64,000 nt of DNA from Caballeronia sp. Lep1P3 (GTDB lineage: Bacteria; Pseudomonadota; Gammaproteobacteria; Burkholderiales; Burkholderiaceae). Below the pieces are notes generated by a model, which did no database searches, was not told where the DNA came from, and saw nothing but the letters and a program-made list of their open reading frames with translations. The stretch covers positions 1,116,001 through 1,180,000 of the forward strand of contig NZ_CP084266.1 of the NCBI RefSeq assembly GCF_022879595.1. Reading direction: 5' to 3'. Position numbers and translations under genes: made by a program. Positions within the stretch are counted from its first letter, which is position 1; each line of letters begins with the position of its first letter. This document shows positions 47,734 through 55,590 of the stretch, piece after piece.

Positions 47734-47970
47734 TTAGTCCTGCGCCTGAATGAGCGGGCTGTCCTGCTTGTCCTTGGACACGCTCGCGTCGTCATTGCTT
47801 TGCGTCGCGGCCTGATCCGCCGCGATGCTCTGCGTGCTCATGCCTTGTTGCGACGAAGGCGCGCCGGTCTCCGGAACGTAAAACGGCGCGGGACCATAGC
47901 CGCTTGCGAGTGCATAGGACGCGGCGAGGGACGCCGCAACGAAGATAAGGCCGCTGAGTTTGCCGATCAT
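47734..47970 (-). CDS. Small exported protein, Burkholderia type
   Basis: 78 residues. Signal peptide MIGKLSGLIFVAASLAASYA, cleaved near ALA. The mature part starts SGYGPAPFYVPETGAPSSQQ, a pattern seen in several small exported Burkholderia proteins, then becomes Ser/Asp/Gln-rich and acidic (SNDDASVSKDKQDS). Likely periplasmic, function unknown. ATG 47970 has a good AAGGAG eight bases upstream. It is convergent with the DHA2 pump gene, with 33 bases between stops. Confidence 0.72.
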   Translation of the reverse strand: MIGKLSGLIFVAASLAASYALASGYGPAPFYVPETGAPSSQQGMSTQSIAADQAATQSNDDASVSKDKQDSPLIQAQD

Positions 47971-48114
47971 GGTGTGCTCCTTGAGGTTTCACCTATCCAC
48001 TTCATCGGCCTTCCTGCACTGCCTTCAGCAAGCGACCTTCGAAATGTGCACGCAGTCTACGTGCGTGCCGATACGATGAAATCCCCCCAGAAGCGCGGAT
48101 ACCAATGGGCGGGC

Positions 48115-48138
48115 AAGCGCTTCGTGGATGAAGCGCTT
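48115..48138 (-). terminator. Hairpin just beyond phoD, terminator-like
   Basis: Perfect 9-base inverted repeat AAGCGCTTC (48115-48123) and GAAGCGCTT (48130-48138) around GTGGAT, starting 8 bases past the phoD stop. There is no T-run, so intrinsic termination would be weak; it could also be an mRNA 3'-end protective stem. Confidence 0.5.
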
Positions 48139-48145
48139 TGCTCAA

Positions 48146-49972
48146 TCAGACGTTGTCCTGCACGGCGATTGCAACGGTCCCCGCATTGATCGTGAGCCGC
48201 GTGCGCTTGGCAAGCGGGCTTTGCGGCGCAGTGCCATCCGCGTTCAATCCCTTCATCTTGTTGAAGATGGCGACGAACTGCGTAGGCGTGACGGTCGCCG
48301 ATGCGTAGCCGATGCCGTCATGGTCCGCATAGAGCATGTCCGGATTGTTCCGCTGGATGAAGCTGTCGAGCAGCGCGGACGACGTAAGAAGCGATGCGAG
48401 CGGCATGCCTGCCGCATAGGTCGTCGCGTCCTGAAAGAACGGCCGGCTGCTGACGCCCGCCGACATCAGGTCCACCATGACGGGCGTGCCCGTTGCGGGA
48501 TCGGGCACATCGCGCACGATGCCTGCCTGAAACGCATGCAGGTCGCCGGTGATCGCAATGAGGTTTGCAATGCCTTGCGCCTTCAGGAACGACGTGAGAT
48601 CGGCCTTGTGCGACGGATAGCCGTCCCATGCATCGCCATCCAGCACGAAGACGACATTGTCGGGCGCGGGCGCGATCGAGCGCAGGTCGAGCCACATGCG
48701 GTTCATCATGACTTCGTTGCCCCAGACTTTCCACGTCGCGGCGGACGCCTTCAACGTGTCCTTCCACCACTGCGTCTGAGTGGGACCGAGTATCGAGGGC
48801 ATGCGGCCAAGGCGCTGCGTATCTTGCGCCTCGAATTGCGAAAGCACTTGCTGCGGCACGAAGTAACGTGAGCCGACGAGATCGTTGCCGTTGACGGGAT
48901 CATGGCCGAGCGATTGCGCAATGGCCGCTTCGCTCACCACATGATCGTCGCGATAAAGCCGCTCGTCGGTCATGACGAGATGCAGCAGCGAGCCGAAGTG
49001 GAAGTCGCGATAAATGCGGATGTTGTCGTAATTCGCGTTGCGCAAATCGAACGAGACATCGCCCCAATCCACCGGCAGGTATTCCGCCCACGCCTGATTC
49101 GCGTTGCGGCGGCGCGCGGTCTGCTGCACGTTCGCGTTCGTGTAGGTCTGATGGTCCTGCCAGCAGTCGTCCGAGAACTCGTGGTCGTCCCAAATCGCGA
49201 TGACCGGAAAGCGCGCATGAACCGTCTGCAGCCGCGCATCGCCCCGATACGTGCGATAAAGCGTCCGGTAATCCGCGAGCGTATTGGCATAGACGCCGCC
49301 GCCCGAAAGCGGCACGCCATCGGGCAGCGTGATGGGCGGATGCGCCGGTTCCGATGCATTCGTCTCGTTCGGCGCGCCGACGGTCTCATAGATGTAGTCG
49401 CCCAGATGCACGACGAAGTCGAGATCCGTTTCCGCGGCGAGCAACGTAAGCGCTTGCCAGTGATTCACGCTCCAGTTCTGGCAGACGAACCACGCAAAGC
49501 GAAGTTGCGGGAGCGCGTCGTTAGCGGCGGCTGCGGTGCGCGTGGTGCCTGTTGCACTGATATCGCCGCCCGCGACGAAGCGATAGTAGTACGTCGTCTT
49601 CGCGGTCAGGCCCGTGACTTTCGCGCGCACGGTGAAGTCATAGTCGGCGACGGCGCTTAACGGAACGCTTGCCGCGAGCTGCGAGAAATCGGGCAATGGC
49701 GAGACCTGCAATGTCAGCGCGATCGCCGCCTGCGATGCGCTTGGATTGGCATTGGCGACGCAGCGCGTCCAGAACACGACGGACGTATCGCGCGGATCGC
49801 CGCTTGCGACGCCTTGCGCAAACGCATGAGCGCCGGAGGGCGGCGGCGTTCCGCCATTGCCCGAGCTGCCGCCGCCGTTGTCGTTGCTGGACCCGTGGCA
49901 TGCGGCGAGCGTGCCGGTCGCTGCCGCGACGGTATAAAACGCGGACAAGGACAAGAACCGGCGACGATCCAT
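48146..49972 (-). CDS. phoD: Alkaline phosphatase D, exported
   Basis: 608 residues, PhoD family, hydrolysing phosphomonoesters and diesters in the periplasm or at the surface. Twin-arginine start MDRRRFLSLSAFYTVAAATG also ends in a lipobox (TLAAC), suggesting a Tat-exported lipoprotein; a Gly/Ser/Asn linker follows. The N-terminal PhoD domain (GVASGDPRDTSVVFWTR) is followed by the metallophosphatase core: LGDYIYE, IWDDHEFSDDCWQ, MTDERLYR, ITGDLHAFQAG. ATG 49972 puts the RR motif at the terminus; the frame extends upstream without signal features. No clear Pho box was found in the upstream 325 bases. Confidence 0.93.
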   Translation of the reverse strand: MDRRRFLSLSAFYTVAAATGTLAACHGSSNDNGGGSSGNGGTPPPSGAHAFAQGVASGDPRDTSVVFWTRCVANANPSASQAAIALTLQVSPLPDFSQLAASVPLSAVADYDFTVRAKVTGLTAKTTYYYRFVAGGDISATGTTRTAAAANDALPQLRFAWFVCQNWSVNHWQALTLLAAETDLDFVVHLGDYIYETVGAPNETNASEPAHPPITLPDGVPLSGGGVYANTLADYRTLYRTYRGDARLQTVHARFPVIAIWDDHEFSDDCWQDHQTYTNANVQQTARRRNANQAWAEYLPVDWGDVSFDLRNANYDNIRIYRDFHFGSLLHLVMTDERLYRDDHVVSEAAIAQSLGHDPVNGNDLVGSRYFVPQQVLSQFEAQDTQRLGRMPSILGPTQTQWWKDTLKASAATWKVWGNEVMMNRMWLDLRSIAPAPDNVVFVLDGDAWDGYPSHKADLTSFLKAQGIANLIAITGDLHAFQAGIVRDVPDPATGTPVMVDLMSAGVSSRPFFQDATTYAAGMPLASLLTSSALLDSFIQRNNPDMLYADHDGIGYASATVTPTQFVAIFNKMKGLNADGTAPQSPLAKRTRLTINAGTVAIAVQDNV

Positions 49973-50297
49973 GAGAGCCTCCGTGAACGAACCTGGCGTT
50001 GCGCCATGCACGCTGGTGTCGAGCGTCAAGTCCGACGGATGAGCGGCTCTAGGCTTAGGGCGAATACCTTAAAGCTATAAATGGCGAATGTGCGTGTCAA
50101 GAACCTTTCAAGCGCCTGGGATGTATTCGAGTTAGAACGATCGTTCGCAAACGACGTGCAACTCTTCGACGAATGGGCGCACGCGTTAAACTGTCGGCAT
50201 CACGTGGATTGCGCAAGCGCGCAGCATTGCATCCGTTCTGCTGCCGCCCTGCTTCATCCGCGACCTTCCGTCTATTACAGGCCCCGCGATCAGAACC
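49973..50297. other. Divergent intergenic region between phoD and the PAS hybrid kinase
   Basis: 325 bases. A plus-strand open frame (50081-50482) runs across the kinase start but shows no family features and no ribosome-binding site, so it was not called. Two TGTCAAG/TTTCAAG-like words near 50093-50111 recall Pho-box half-sites, but spacing and match are poor. No hairpin or strong promoter is seen. Confidence 0.6.
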
Positions 50298-52256
50298 ATG
50301 ACGACATCGGGAGCATCTCCGGCGCCCAAGCCAAGACTCGTCAAGCGCGACGAGCCCACCATGAGCGACTGGCGCTATCACGCGCTCGTCGATGCCATCG
50401 AAGATTGCGCGATCTTCATGCTGGACCTGAACGGCTGCATCACGAGCTGGAACACGGGCGCGCGGAAATTAAAGGGCTATGAGGCCCACGAAATCATCGG
50501 GCAGCATTTTTCGCGCTTCTATACGGCGGAATCCGTTGCGCGCGGCTGGCCCGATTACGAACTCAAGCAGGCCTTCGCCACCGGCCGTTTCGAAGACGAA
50601 GGCTGGCGCGTGCGCAAGGACGGCACGATGTTCTGGGCCAACGTCGTGATTACCGCTGCGCGGGATCCACGCGGCGAAATCATCGGCTACGCAAAGTACA
50701 CGCGCGACCTCACGACCAAGCGCGCCGAGGAAGAAAAGCTGCGGCTATCGGAAGAGCGCTTCAGGCTGCTCGTCGAAAGCGTGACCGACTACGCGATCTT
50801 CATGCTCGACCCCGAAGGCCATATCGTGAGCTGGAATACGGGCGCGATGCGCATCGAGGGCTATCAGCCTTCGGAGATCGTCGGCAAGCACTTTTCGGTT
50901 CTCCATTGCCCCGAAGACGTCGCCGCCGATGTCCCGGCAATCGAACTGCAAACCGCCATCCGCGCGGGGCGCGTCGAAAAGGAAGGCTGGCGCGTGCGCA
51001 AGGACGGCTCGCTCTTTTGGGCGAGCGTGGCGATCACGGCGGTGTATGACGAGCAACGCGTGCTGCGCGGCTTTGCGAAAGTCACACGCGACATGAGCGA
51101 GCGCAAGCGGCTCGAACAACTGGAAGTGTCGTCGCGGCGAATCAGCGAATTCATCGCGACGCTCGCGCATGAATTGCGCAATCCGCTTGCGCCGGTGCGC
51201 AATGCAGTGGGCGTGATGCAGATGGAAACATCGCTGCCGCCGCATCTTGCGCGTTGCCGCGACATCATCGACCGGCAGACATCGCATCTCGGGCGCCTCG
51301 TCGACGATCTGCTCGACATGGGCCGCATCACCACGGGAAAGATCGATCTGCGCATGGCGCGCGTGGAAGTGAGCGACATCGTCGAGCGCAGCATCGAACT
51401 CGTTCATCCCTATATCGTGAGTCGCGGCCAACGCGTCGTCACGGCGCTGCCCGAAGAGCCGATTCACGTCACCGGCGACAGAACGCGGCTCGTTCAGGTC
51501 GTGCAAAACCTGCTGAATAACGCATCGAAATTTTCGCCGCACGGCAGCACCATCACGCTGCAAGTGGAGCGTGAGCGCAATGCGTTTCTATTGAAGGTGA
51601 TGGATACGGGCCGCGGCATTTCGGAGAAGGGGCTGACGGCCATCTTCGATCTTTTCGTGCAGGAAGACCAGTATCTCAATCCTGGCGACGCCGGGCTTGG
51701 CATTGGCCTGACGCTGTGCCGTTCCATCGTCGAGATGCATGGCGGCTCAATCTCGGCGGCAAGCCCCGGAGCGAATCAGGGCAGCACGTTCACCGTGCGC
51801 CTGCCCTTCGCACTGGAAGACGAAGTGCCCGATCCGCAGCTTGCCGATAGCGCCGGCAACACGGCTGCGACGCGCGGTGCGCTGCGTGTCGTCGTCATCG
51901 ACGACAATCGCGATTCCGCCGATAGCCTCGCCATGCTGCTGCAAATGAAGGGGCATGAAGTCCGCATCGCATATCGCGGGCGGGAAGGCATCGATGTGGT
52001 GCGCCACTTTCCGCCCGATCTCGTCTTTCTCGATCTCGCGCTTCCGGATATCGACGGCTATTCCGTCTTGCGAGCCATGCGTTCGAAGCGCATCGGCGGC
52101 CGCGCGGTAGTCGTCGCGATGACGGGCTTCGGTCAGGCAAGCGACAGGGAACGCTCCGAGCAAGCGGGATTCGACGCGCATCTCGTCAAGCCCGTCGATA
52201 TGGACAATCTCGACGCGGTCATCGAACTTGCAATCGAAGGCGCGCCCGGACGTTGA
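50298..52256 (+). CDS. Hybrid histidine kinase PAS-PAS-HisKA-HATPase-REC
   Basis: 652 residues, soluble. Two very similar PAS domains (about 25-140 and 152-268): both contain AIFMLD..G.I.SWNTGA and later GWRVRKDG..FWA, so one arose by duplication. HisKA box FIATLAHELRNPLAPV with His291, N-box NLLNNASKFS, G1 DTGRGISEK, G2 GDAGLGIGLTLC. The C-terminal receiver (about 528-648) has Asp579 in VFLDLALPDIDG. The SWNTGARKLKGY pattern matches PAS domains found next to phosphorelays for light or redox, but the ligand is not known. Start ATG 50298 is supported by the first PAS; its partner is not adjacent. Confidence 0.92.
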   Translation: MTTSGASPAPKPRLVKRDEPTMSDWRYHALVDAIEDCAIFMLDLNGCITSWNTGARKLKGYEAHEIIGQHFSRFYTAESVARGWPDYELKQAFATGRFEDEGWRVRKDGTMFWANVVITAARDPRGEIIGYAKYTRDLTTKRAEEEKLRLSEERFRLLVESVTDYAIFMLDPEGHIVSWNTGAMRIEGYQPSEIVGKHFSVLHCPEDVAADVPAIELQTAIRAGRVEKEGWRVRKDGSLFWASVAITAVYDEQRVLRGFAKVTRDMSERKRLEQLEVSSRRISEFIATLAHELRNPLAPVRNAVGVMQMETSLPPHLARCRDIIDRQTSHLGRLVDDLLDMGRITTGKIDLRMARVEVSDIVERSIELVHPYIVSRGQRVVTALPEEPIHVTGDRTRLVQVVQNLLNNASKFSPHGSTITLQVERERNAFLLKVMDTGRGISEKGLTAIFDLFVQEDQYLNPGDAGLGIGLTLCRSIVEMHGGSISAASPGANQGSTFTVRLPFALEDEVPDPQLADSAGNTAATRGALRVVVIDDNRDSADSLAMLLQMKGHEVRIAYRGREGIDVVRHFPPDLVFLDLALPDIDGYSVLRAMRSKRIGGRAVVVAMTGFGQASDRERSEQAGFDAHLVKPVDMDNLDAVIELAIEGAPGR

Positions 52257-52268
52257 GCGTGCCGACGT

Positions 52269-53354
52269 TCAACGCACGAGCCGCAATGGAAACACGAGCC
52301 TCGCCGACACCAGTCCGAGCGCGCCGCCAAGCAACGTTTCCCATGCGCGCGCGGCAAGCAGCGGGATCGAATGAACGCCGCTTGCGGCAAGCGTCACGAT
52401 GAGCGCGAAAGCGAACGCGCCGCACGCGATGTCATAGCGATCCGGCAAGGCCATCGCATAGACGATCATCGCGCCGGCCGCCATCGCCCACACTAAGAGC
52501 GGCGCATGCTCGGCAAGCGGCAGGCACGCGAGACCGACCGGCACGCCGACCAGCGTGCCGTAGATGCGCCGTCGCACGCGCTCGGCTGTTCCCACTGCCG
52601 AGGTCGCGACCACATACACGCACGCGGTGACGGCCCACGCGGATTCGGCAAGCGCGAATATCGCGTTGAGGAGCGCAACGACGAGCGCGCCGCTCGCAGC
52701 CTGCAATCCCATCGCAAATGCGGGCGATACCGCGCGCCTCGCATACGCAGGCTCCGATGCGAGCGCGGGCAGCACGACAGGCCGCTCCGCAGGCCCGCTC
52801 AACATGCGCGGCACGATGGCGGCGATCATCGAAATGAGCAGCGCAAGCGCGATGGCCCAAGCGTCCATCGGCGCGAGCTTCATCGAATACGCTACGAGCT
52901 GACCGATGTATAGCTGCGAGCCGATGCCCGCGCCCGTCACGCCGAAACGCTTGAGATAGCCCACGCAAAACGCGCCCGAGACAAGCACGAACTCCGCGCC
53001 GCCGCGTCCTGCCTCACGAAACAATGGCGCGAGCAACGCAAAGCTGCATGCGCCCAACGCTGCCGCGACGCATAACACGGCAAGATCGCGGCTCGACTCG
53101 GCGCGCGGCGCGCGGGCCTCGGACACGCTCGCCCACAGCGCAAAAGCCGCAGCGAGCGAGCCCACCGATACGCCCGCGGGCACATCGCGCGTGACGTCCT
53201 GCAAGGCCCCGAGCGCGGCAGCCAGACCGTATGCCGTCACGAGCCTTAAGCCCTTGATGCGCCGATGCGCGCCGGGGTCCGCGCGATCGAGCCATGCGAG
53301 GATCGAGCCTGCGTATCGAGGGAAGTTCACCTGATCGTTCGGTTCGTCGTTCAT
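52269..53354 (-). CDS. FUSC-family inner-membrane protein
   Basis: 361 residues with about ten hydrophobic helices arranged in two repeated halves (from VTAYGLAAALGALQDVTRDV and from PAFAMGLQAASGALVVALLN), with the RRRIYGTLVGVPVGLACLPL motif typical of the FUSC/aromatic-acid exporter group. The large soluble C-terminal domain of AaeB-type proteins is absent, so this is a short version. ATG 53354 has AAGG nine bases upstream; ATG 53360 is also possible. It lies 48 bases after a LysR regulator gene on the same strand. Substrate is unknown. Confidence 0.82.
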   Translation of the reverse strand: MNDEPNDQVNFPRYAGSILAWLDRADPGAHRRIKGLRLVTAYGLAAALGALQDVTRDVPAGVSVGSLAAAFALWASVSEARAPRAESSRDLAVLCVAAALGACSFALLAPLFREAGRGGAEFVLVSGAFCVGYLKRFGVTGAGIGSQLYIGQLVAYSMKLAPMDAWAIALALLISMIAAIVPRMLSGPAERPVVLPALASEPAYARRAVSPAFAMGLQAASGALVVALLNAIFALAESAWAVTACVYVVATSAVGTAERVRRRIYGTLVGVPVGLACLPLAEHAPLLVWAMAAGAMIVYAMALPDRYDIACGAFAFALIVTLAASGVHSIPLLAARAWETLLGGALGLVSARLVFPLRLVR

Positions 53355-53402
53355 CGCCATTGACCTTGAAGCGGCGTGCGCATGCCGTGTCTGCATCGCA
53401 TT

Positions 53403-54329
53403 CTAGGCGGTCTTTTTTCGCGGTGCGCGCTTCGCGCTCGACGTATCGCGCTTCGATGACTCATGCGCCGCCGCCTTGACGATGCATTCGGCAAGATGCG
53501 TCGCCGCATCATGGCGCGCGCGCCGCGCACGCTCGACAAGCCCTATCTCGCGATGAAACGTGTCGTCGCCGAGATCGAGCGCCACTGCGCCGCGCGGCCA
53601 TGCGCCGATGCCCGGCGATTGCGGCACGAGCGCCACGCCCATTCCACGCGCGACGAGTTGCGCGATGCCCTGCAATTCGTCGACTTCGATTGCATCCCGC
53701 ACGGCAATGCGTTTCTTGCGCAGGAATACATCCACCTGTCGTCCGCCGAACGAGCGCCGGTCATAACGAATGAAGGGCTGCGTCTCGATGAGTTCGCGCC
53801 ACGGCACGCGCTTCTTCGCAGCAGGCGCGAGCAACACGAACGGCTCCGCCACGAGCGTGCGCCACTTCAGCTCCGACGGGAGCGAAAAAGGCGGACGGAT
53901 GATGACGGCCATGTCGGTTTCGCCCGCATCGACCTGAGCAAGCAGGTTCAGCGAAACGCCCGGCACGAGACGGATGCGCCATGCGGGCAATGCGCGCCTG
54001 AACGCGGCGATGGCATTTGGCAAGAGCGCCGCATGCGCCGATGCAATCGCGCCCACCGACAGCGTGCCGCCGCGCCCTTCGTCGCCTTCGGGTTCGGCAA
54101 GACGCGCATAGAGCGCGATGAGTTCGTCCGCGAGTTCGAGCGTGCGGCGGCCCGCAGCGTTGATCGTCGCGGAGCGGCCCGTCCGGTCGAAGAGTGCAAA
54201 GCCGAGATGCGCTTCGAGGCGCTGCATTTGCGCGCTCACCGCCGATTGCGTGAGACCGATATGCGCGCCCGCGCCCGCGAAGGTGCCGTGGCGCGCCACG
54301 GCGATGAAAGTCCTGAGTTCGCGCAGCAT
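53403..54329 (-). CDS. LysR-family transcriptional regulator
   Basis: 308 residues. N-terminal winged helix: LRELRTFIAVARHGTFAGAG then HIGLTQSAVSAQMQRLEAHL and LGFALFDRTGRSATIN, the standard LysR HTH. The inducer domain (about 90-290) has ETDMAVIIRPPF and GMGVALVPQS. The last 30 residues are Lys/Arg/Ser-rich. Divergent from a VOC protein gene, with a 21-base dyad between them, and followed on the same strand by the FUSC gene. It likely controls one or both. Confidence 0.93.
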   Translation of the reverse strand: MLRELRTFIAVARHGTFAGAGAHIGLTQSAVSAQMQRLEAHLGFALFDRTGRSATINAAGRRTLELADELIALYARLAEPEGDEGRGGTLSVGAIASAHAALLPNAIAAFRRALPAWRIRLVPGVSLNLLAQVDAGETDMAVIIRPPFSLPSELKWRTLVAEPFVLLAPAAKKRVPWRELIETQPFIRYDRRSFGGRQVDVFLRKKRIAVRDAIEVDELQGIAQLVARGMGVALVPQSPGIGAWPRGAVALDLGDDTFHREIGLVERARRARHDAATHLAECIVKAAAHESSKRDTSSAKRAPRKKTA

Positions 54330-54376
54330 TTGGATTGATCGATTTCGTTGTGGCTCAGTCCCGCAATATATCGTTT

Positions 54377-54397
54377 TTCATGGATTATCTTCATGAA
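54377..54397. promoter_or_regulatory. Dyad operator in the lysR-VOC divergent region
   Basis: TTCATG (54377-54382) and CATGAA (54392-54397) are an exact inverted repeat separated by 9 AT-rich bases. Position, about 48 bases upstream of the lysR start and 42 upstream of the VOC gene, and symmetry fit a LysR activator site with the T-N11-A layout. Confidence 0.7.
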
Positions 54398-54438
54398 TAA
54401 ACTACGCGGATTCGCTTCTCGTCCAAAGGACTTTTCAC

Positions 54439-54873
54439 ATGAGCACGCCGCAAGAAAACATGCCGCCGTTCCATCTAGCGTTTCCCGTTCATAGCCTCGC
54501 CGCCGCGCGCGAGTTCTATGGCGACTTGCTTGGCTGCCCCGAAGGACGCAGTTCGGAGGACTGGATCGACTTCAATTTCTACGGGCATCAGATCGTCGCG
54601 CACCTTGCGCCGGACGAGGTCGGTCATCGCTCGACGAGCGCCGTCGATGGCGACGCCGTGCCGGTGCGTCACTTCGGCGTCGTGCTGTCCATTCCTCAAT
54701 GGGAGACGCTGGCCGAGAAGCTGAAGGCGGCGGGCACGCGCTTCATCATCGAGCCGCATGTGCGCTTCAAGGGACAAGTGGGCGAGCAGGCGACGATGTT
54801 TTTCCTTGATCCGTCGGGCAACGCGGTGGAAGTGAAGGCGTTCGCGGACATGGCGTCGCTGTTTGCGAAATAA
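54439..54873 (+). CDS. VOC-family protein (glyoxalase/dioxygenase fold)
   Basis: 144 residues with two beta-alpha-beta-beta-beta modules: [20 protein letters not shown] opens the first, [20 protein letters not shown] the second, and [15 protein letters not shown] ends the second. Candidate metal ligands are His12, His76 (VRHFGV) and Glu132 (NAVEVK). The conserved [10 protein letters not shown] pattern fits VOC lyases or ring-cleaving enzymes, or antibiotic-binding relatives. Substrate unknown. AAAGGAC lies 10 bases upstream of ATG 54439. Regulated presumably by the divergent LysR protein; followed by a terminator. Confidence 0.88.
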   Translation: MSTPQENMPPFHLAFPVHSLAAAREFYGDLLGCPEGRSSEDWIDFNFYGHQIVAHLAPDEVGHRSTSAVDGDAVPVRHFGVVLSIPQWETLAEKLKAAGTRFIIEPHVRFKGQVGEQATMFFLDPSGNAVEVKAFADMASLFAK

Positions 54874-54921
54874 TGCGCCGCTGCGTTGCGTGACAGGCCG
54901 CGTGGCAGGCGCTGAAATGAC

Positions 54922-54950
54922 AACGGGACGCCCGCGGGCGTCCCGTTTTT
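54922..54950 (+). terminator. Terminator after the VOC gene
   Basis: AACGGGACGCCCG and CGGGCGTCCCGTT form a perfect 26-base palindrome (54922-54947) followed by T to 54950. It sits between convergent genes, so the symmetric stem may act on the transcript of the small exported protein too. Confidence 0.88.
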
Positions 54951-54970
54951 ACATCGCGAGAACGTAACGA

Positions 54971-55261
54971 TTACTGGCCCGAGCCGCTTGCGCTGACCGG
55001 CGCGCCGGGGCCGCCGGGCGTCGCGGTGCCGCCGGGCGTCGTCGAGGAACCGCTGCTGTTCGTCGACGAATGGCTGTGATGCGAGCGCTTCGCGTGCGAC
55101 TTGTGCGACGAGCCGGACGAACCTGCGCCCTGCGTGGTCGTCTGCGCGTTGTCGCCGGCTTGCAGGCCCGTGGCGGAGCTCGGCGGATTGTCTTGCGCGA
55201 AAGCGGATGCGCAGACGAGAGCGAATGCGCCGGCGGCGCAGGAGAGAGCGATACGTTTCAT
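54971..55261 (-). CDS. Small exported low-complexity protein
   Basis: 96 residues. Signal peptide MKRIALSCAAGAFALVCASAFA, cleaved before QDN. The mature segment is disordered-looking: QAGDNAQTTTQGAGSSGSSH, a His/Lys/Ser block (HKSHAKRSHHSHSS) and a Gly/Pro/Thr tail (TTPGGTATPGGPGAPVSASG). The His-Ser-Lys block suggests metal or surface binding, but this is conjecture. Similar Ser/His-rich exported proteins are common in Burkholderia. ATG 55261 follows AAGGAG; the large upstream frame is unlikely to be coding. Confidence 0.78.
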   Translation of the reverse strand: MKRIALSCAAGAFALVCASAFAQDNPPSSATGLQAGDNAQTTTQGAGSSGSSHKSHAKRSHHSHSSTNSSGSSTTPGGTATPGGPGAPVSASGSGQ

Positions 55262-55590
55262 GTCGTGTGACTCCTTTGCGGTTTGCGAATGCGATTCGTG
55301 CAGCTTGTTCTGCATGCTGGCCGCCCGTCGAATCGGGCGGTTGGTCGCATCCGGATACACAGCATGACGCGTGCCACGATCTGACGATTGCCCGAATCCA
55401 CGAAGCGTCGTGAAAGGGAGCGGCCTCGCGCGCCGCGCCGGTAGCCGAACCTTGCCGGAACGTCGCGGCGACAGGAAATAGTTAGTTACCCGATTGAATT
55501 TGGAGCGCCGCCTCCAGAGCCGCAAAAAAAATCGCCCCGCACGGCCAATGCCATGCGGAGCGATACGCCAGCTTGCGAGGAACGAGGCGC
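55262..55590. other. Intergenic region upstream of the small exported protein
   Basis: 329 bases between the MFS gene and the small protein gene, both on the minus strand. It holds the MFS terminator (55524-55563) and the promoter region of the small protein gene. Nothing else is recognised. Confidence 0.6.
55524..55563 (-). terminator. Terminator of the MFS aromatic-acid-type transporter gene
   Basis: On the minus strand a 13-base stem (TCGCTCCGCATGG with CCGTGCGGGGCGA, two G-U pairs) and 6-base loop are followed by eight T. It lies 27 bases after the stop at 55591. Confidence 0.9.

Noticed and set aside
50093..50111. Possible Pho box upstream of phoD
   Set aside because: Only weak half-site similarity with poor spacing, and far from the phoD start.
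50081..50482. Open frame crossing the start of the PAS hybrid kinase
   Set aside because: No ribosome-binding site, no family resemblance, and it runs into the kinase coding region in another frame.
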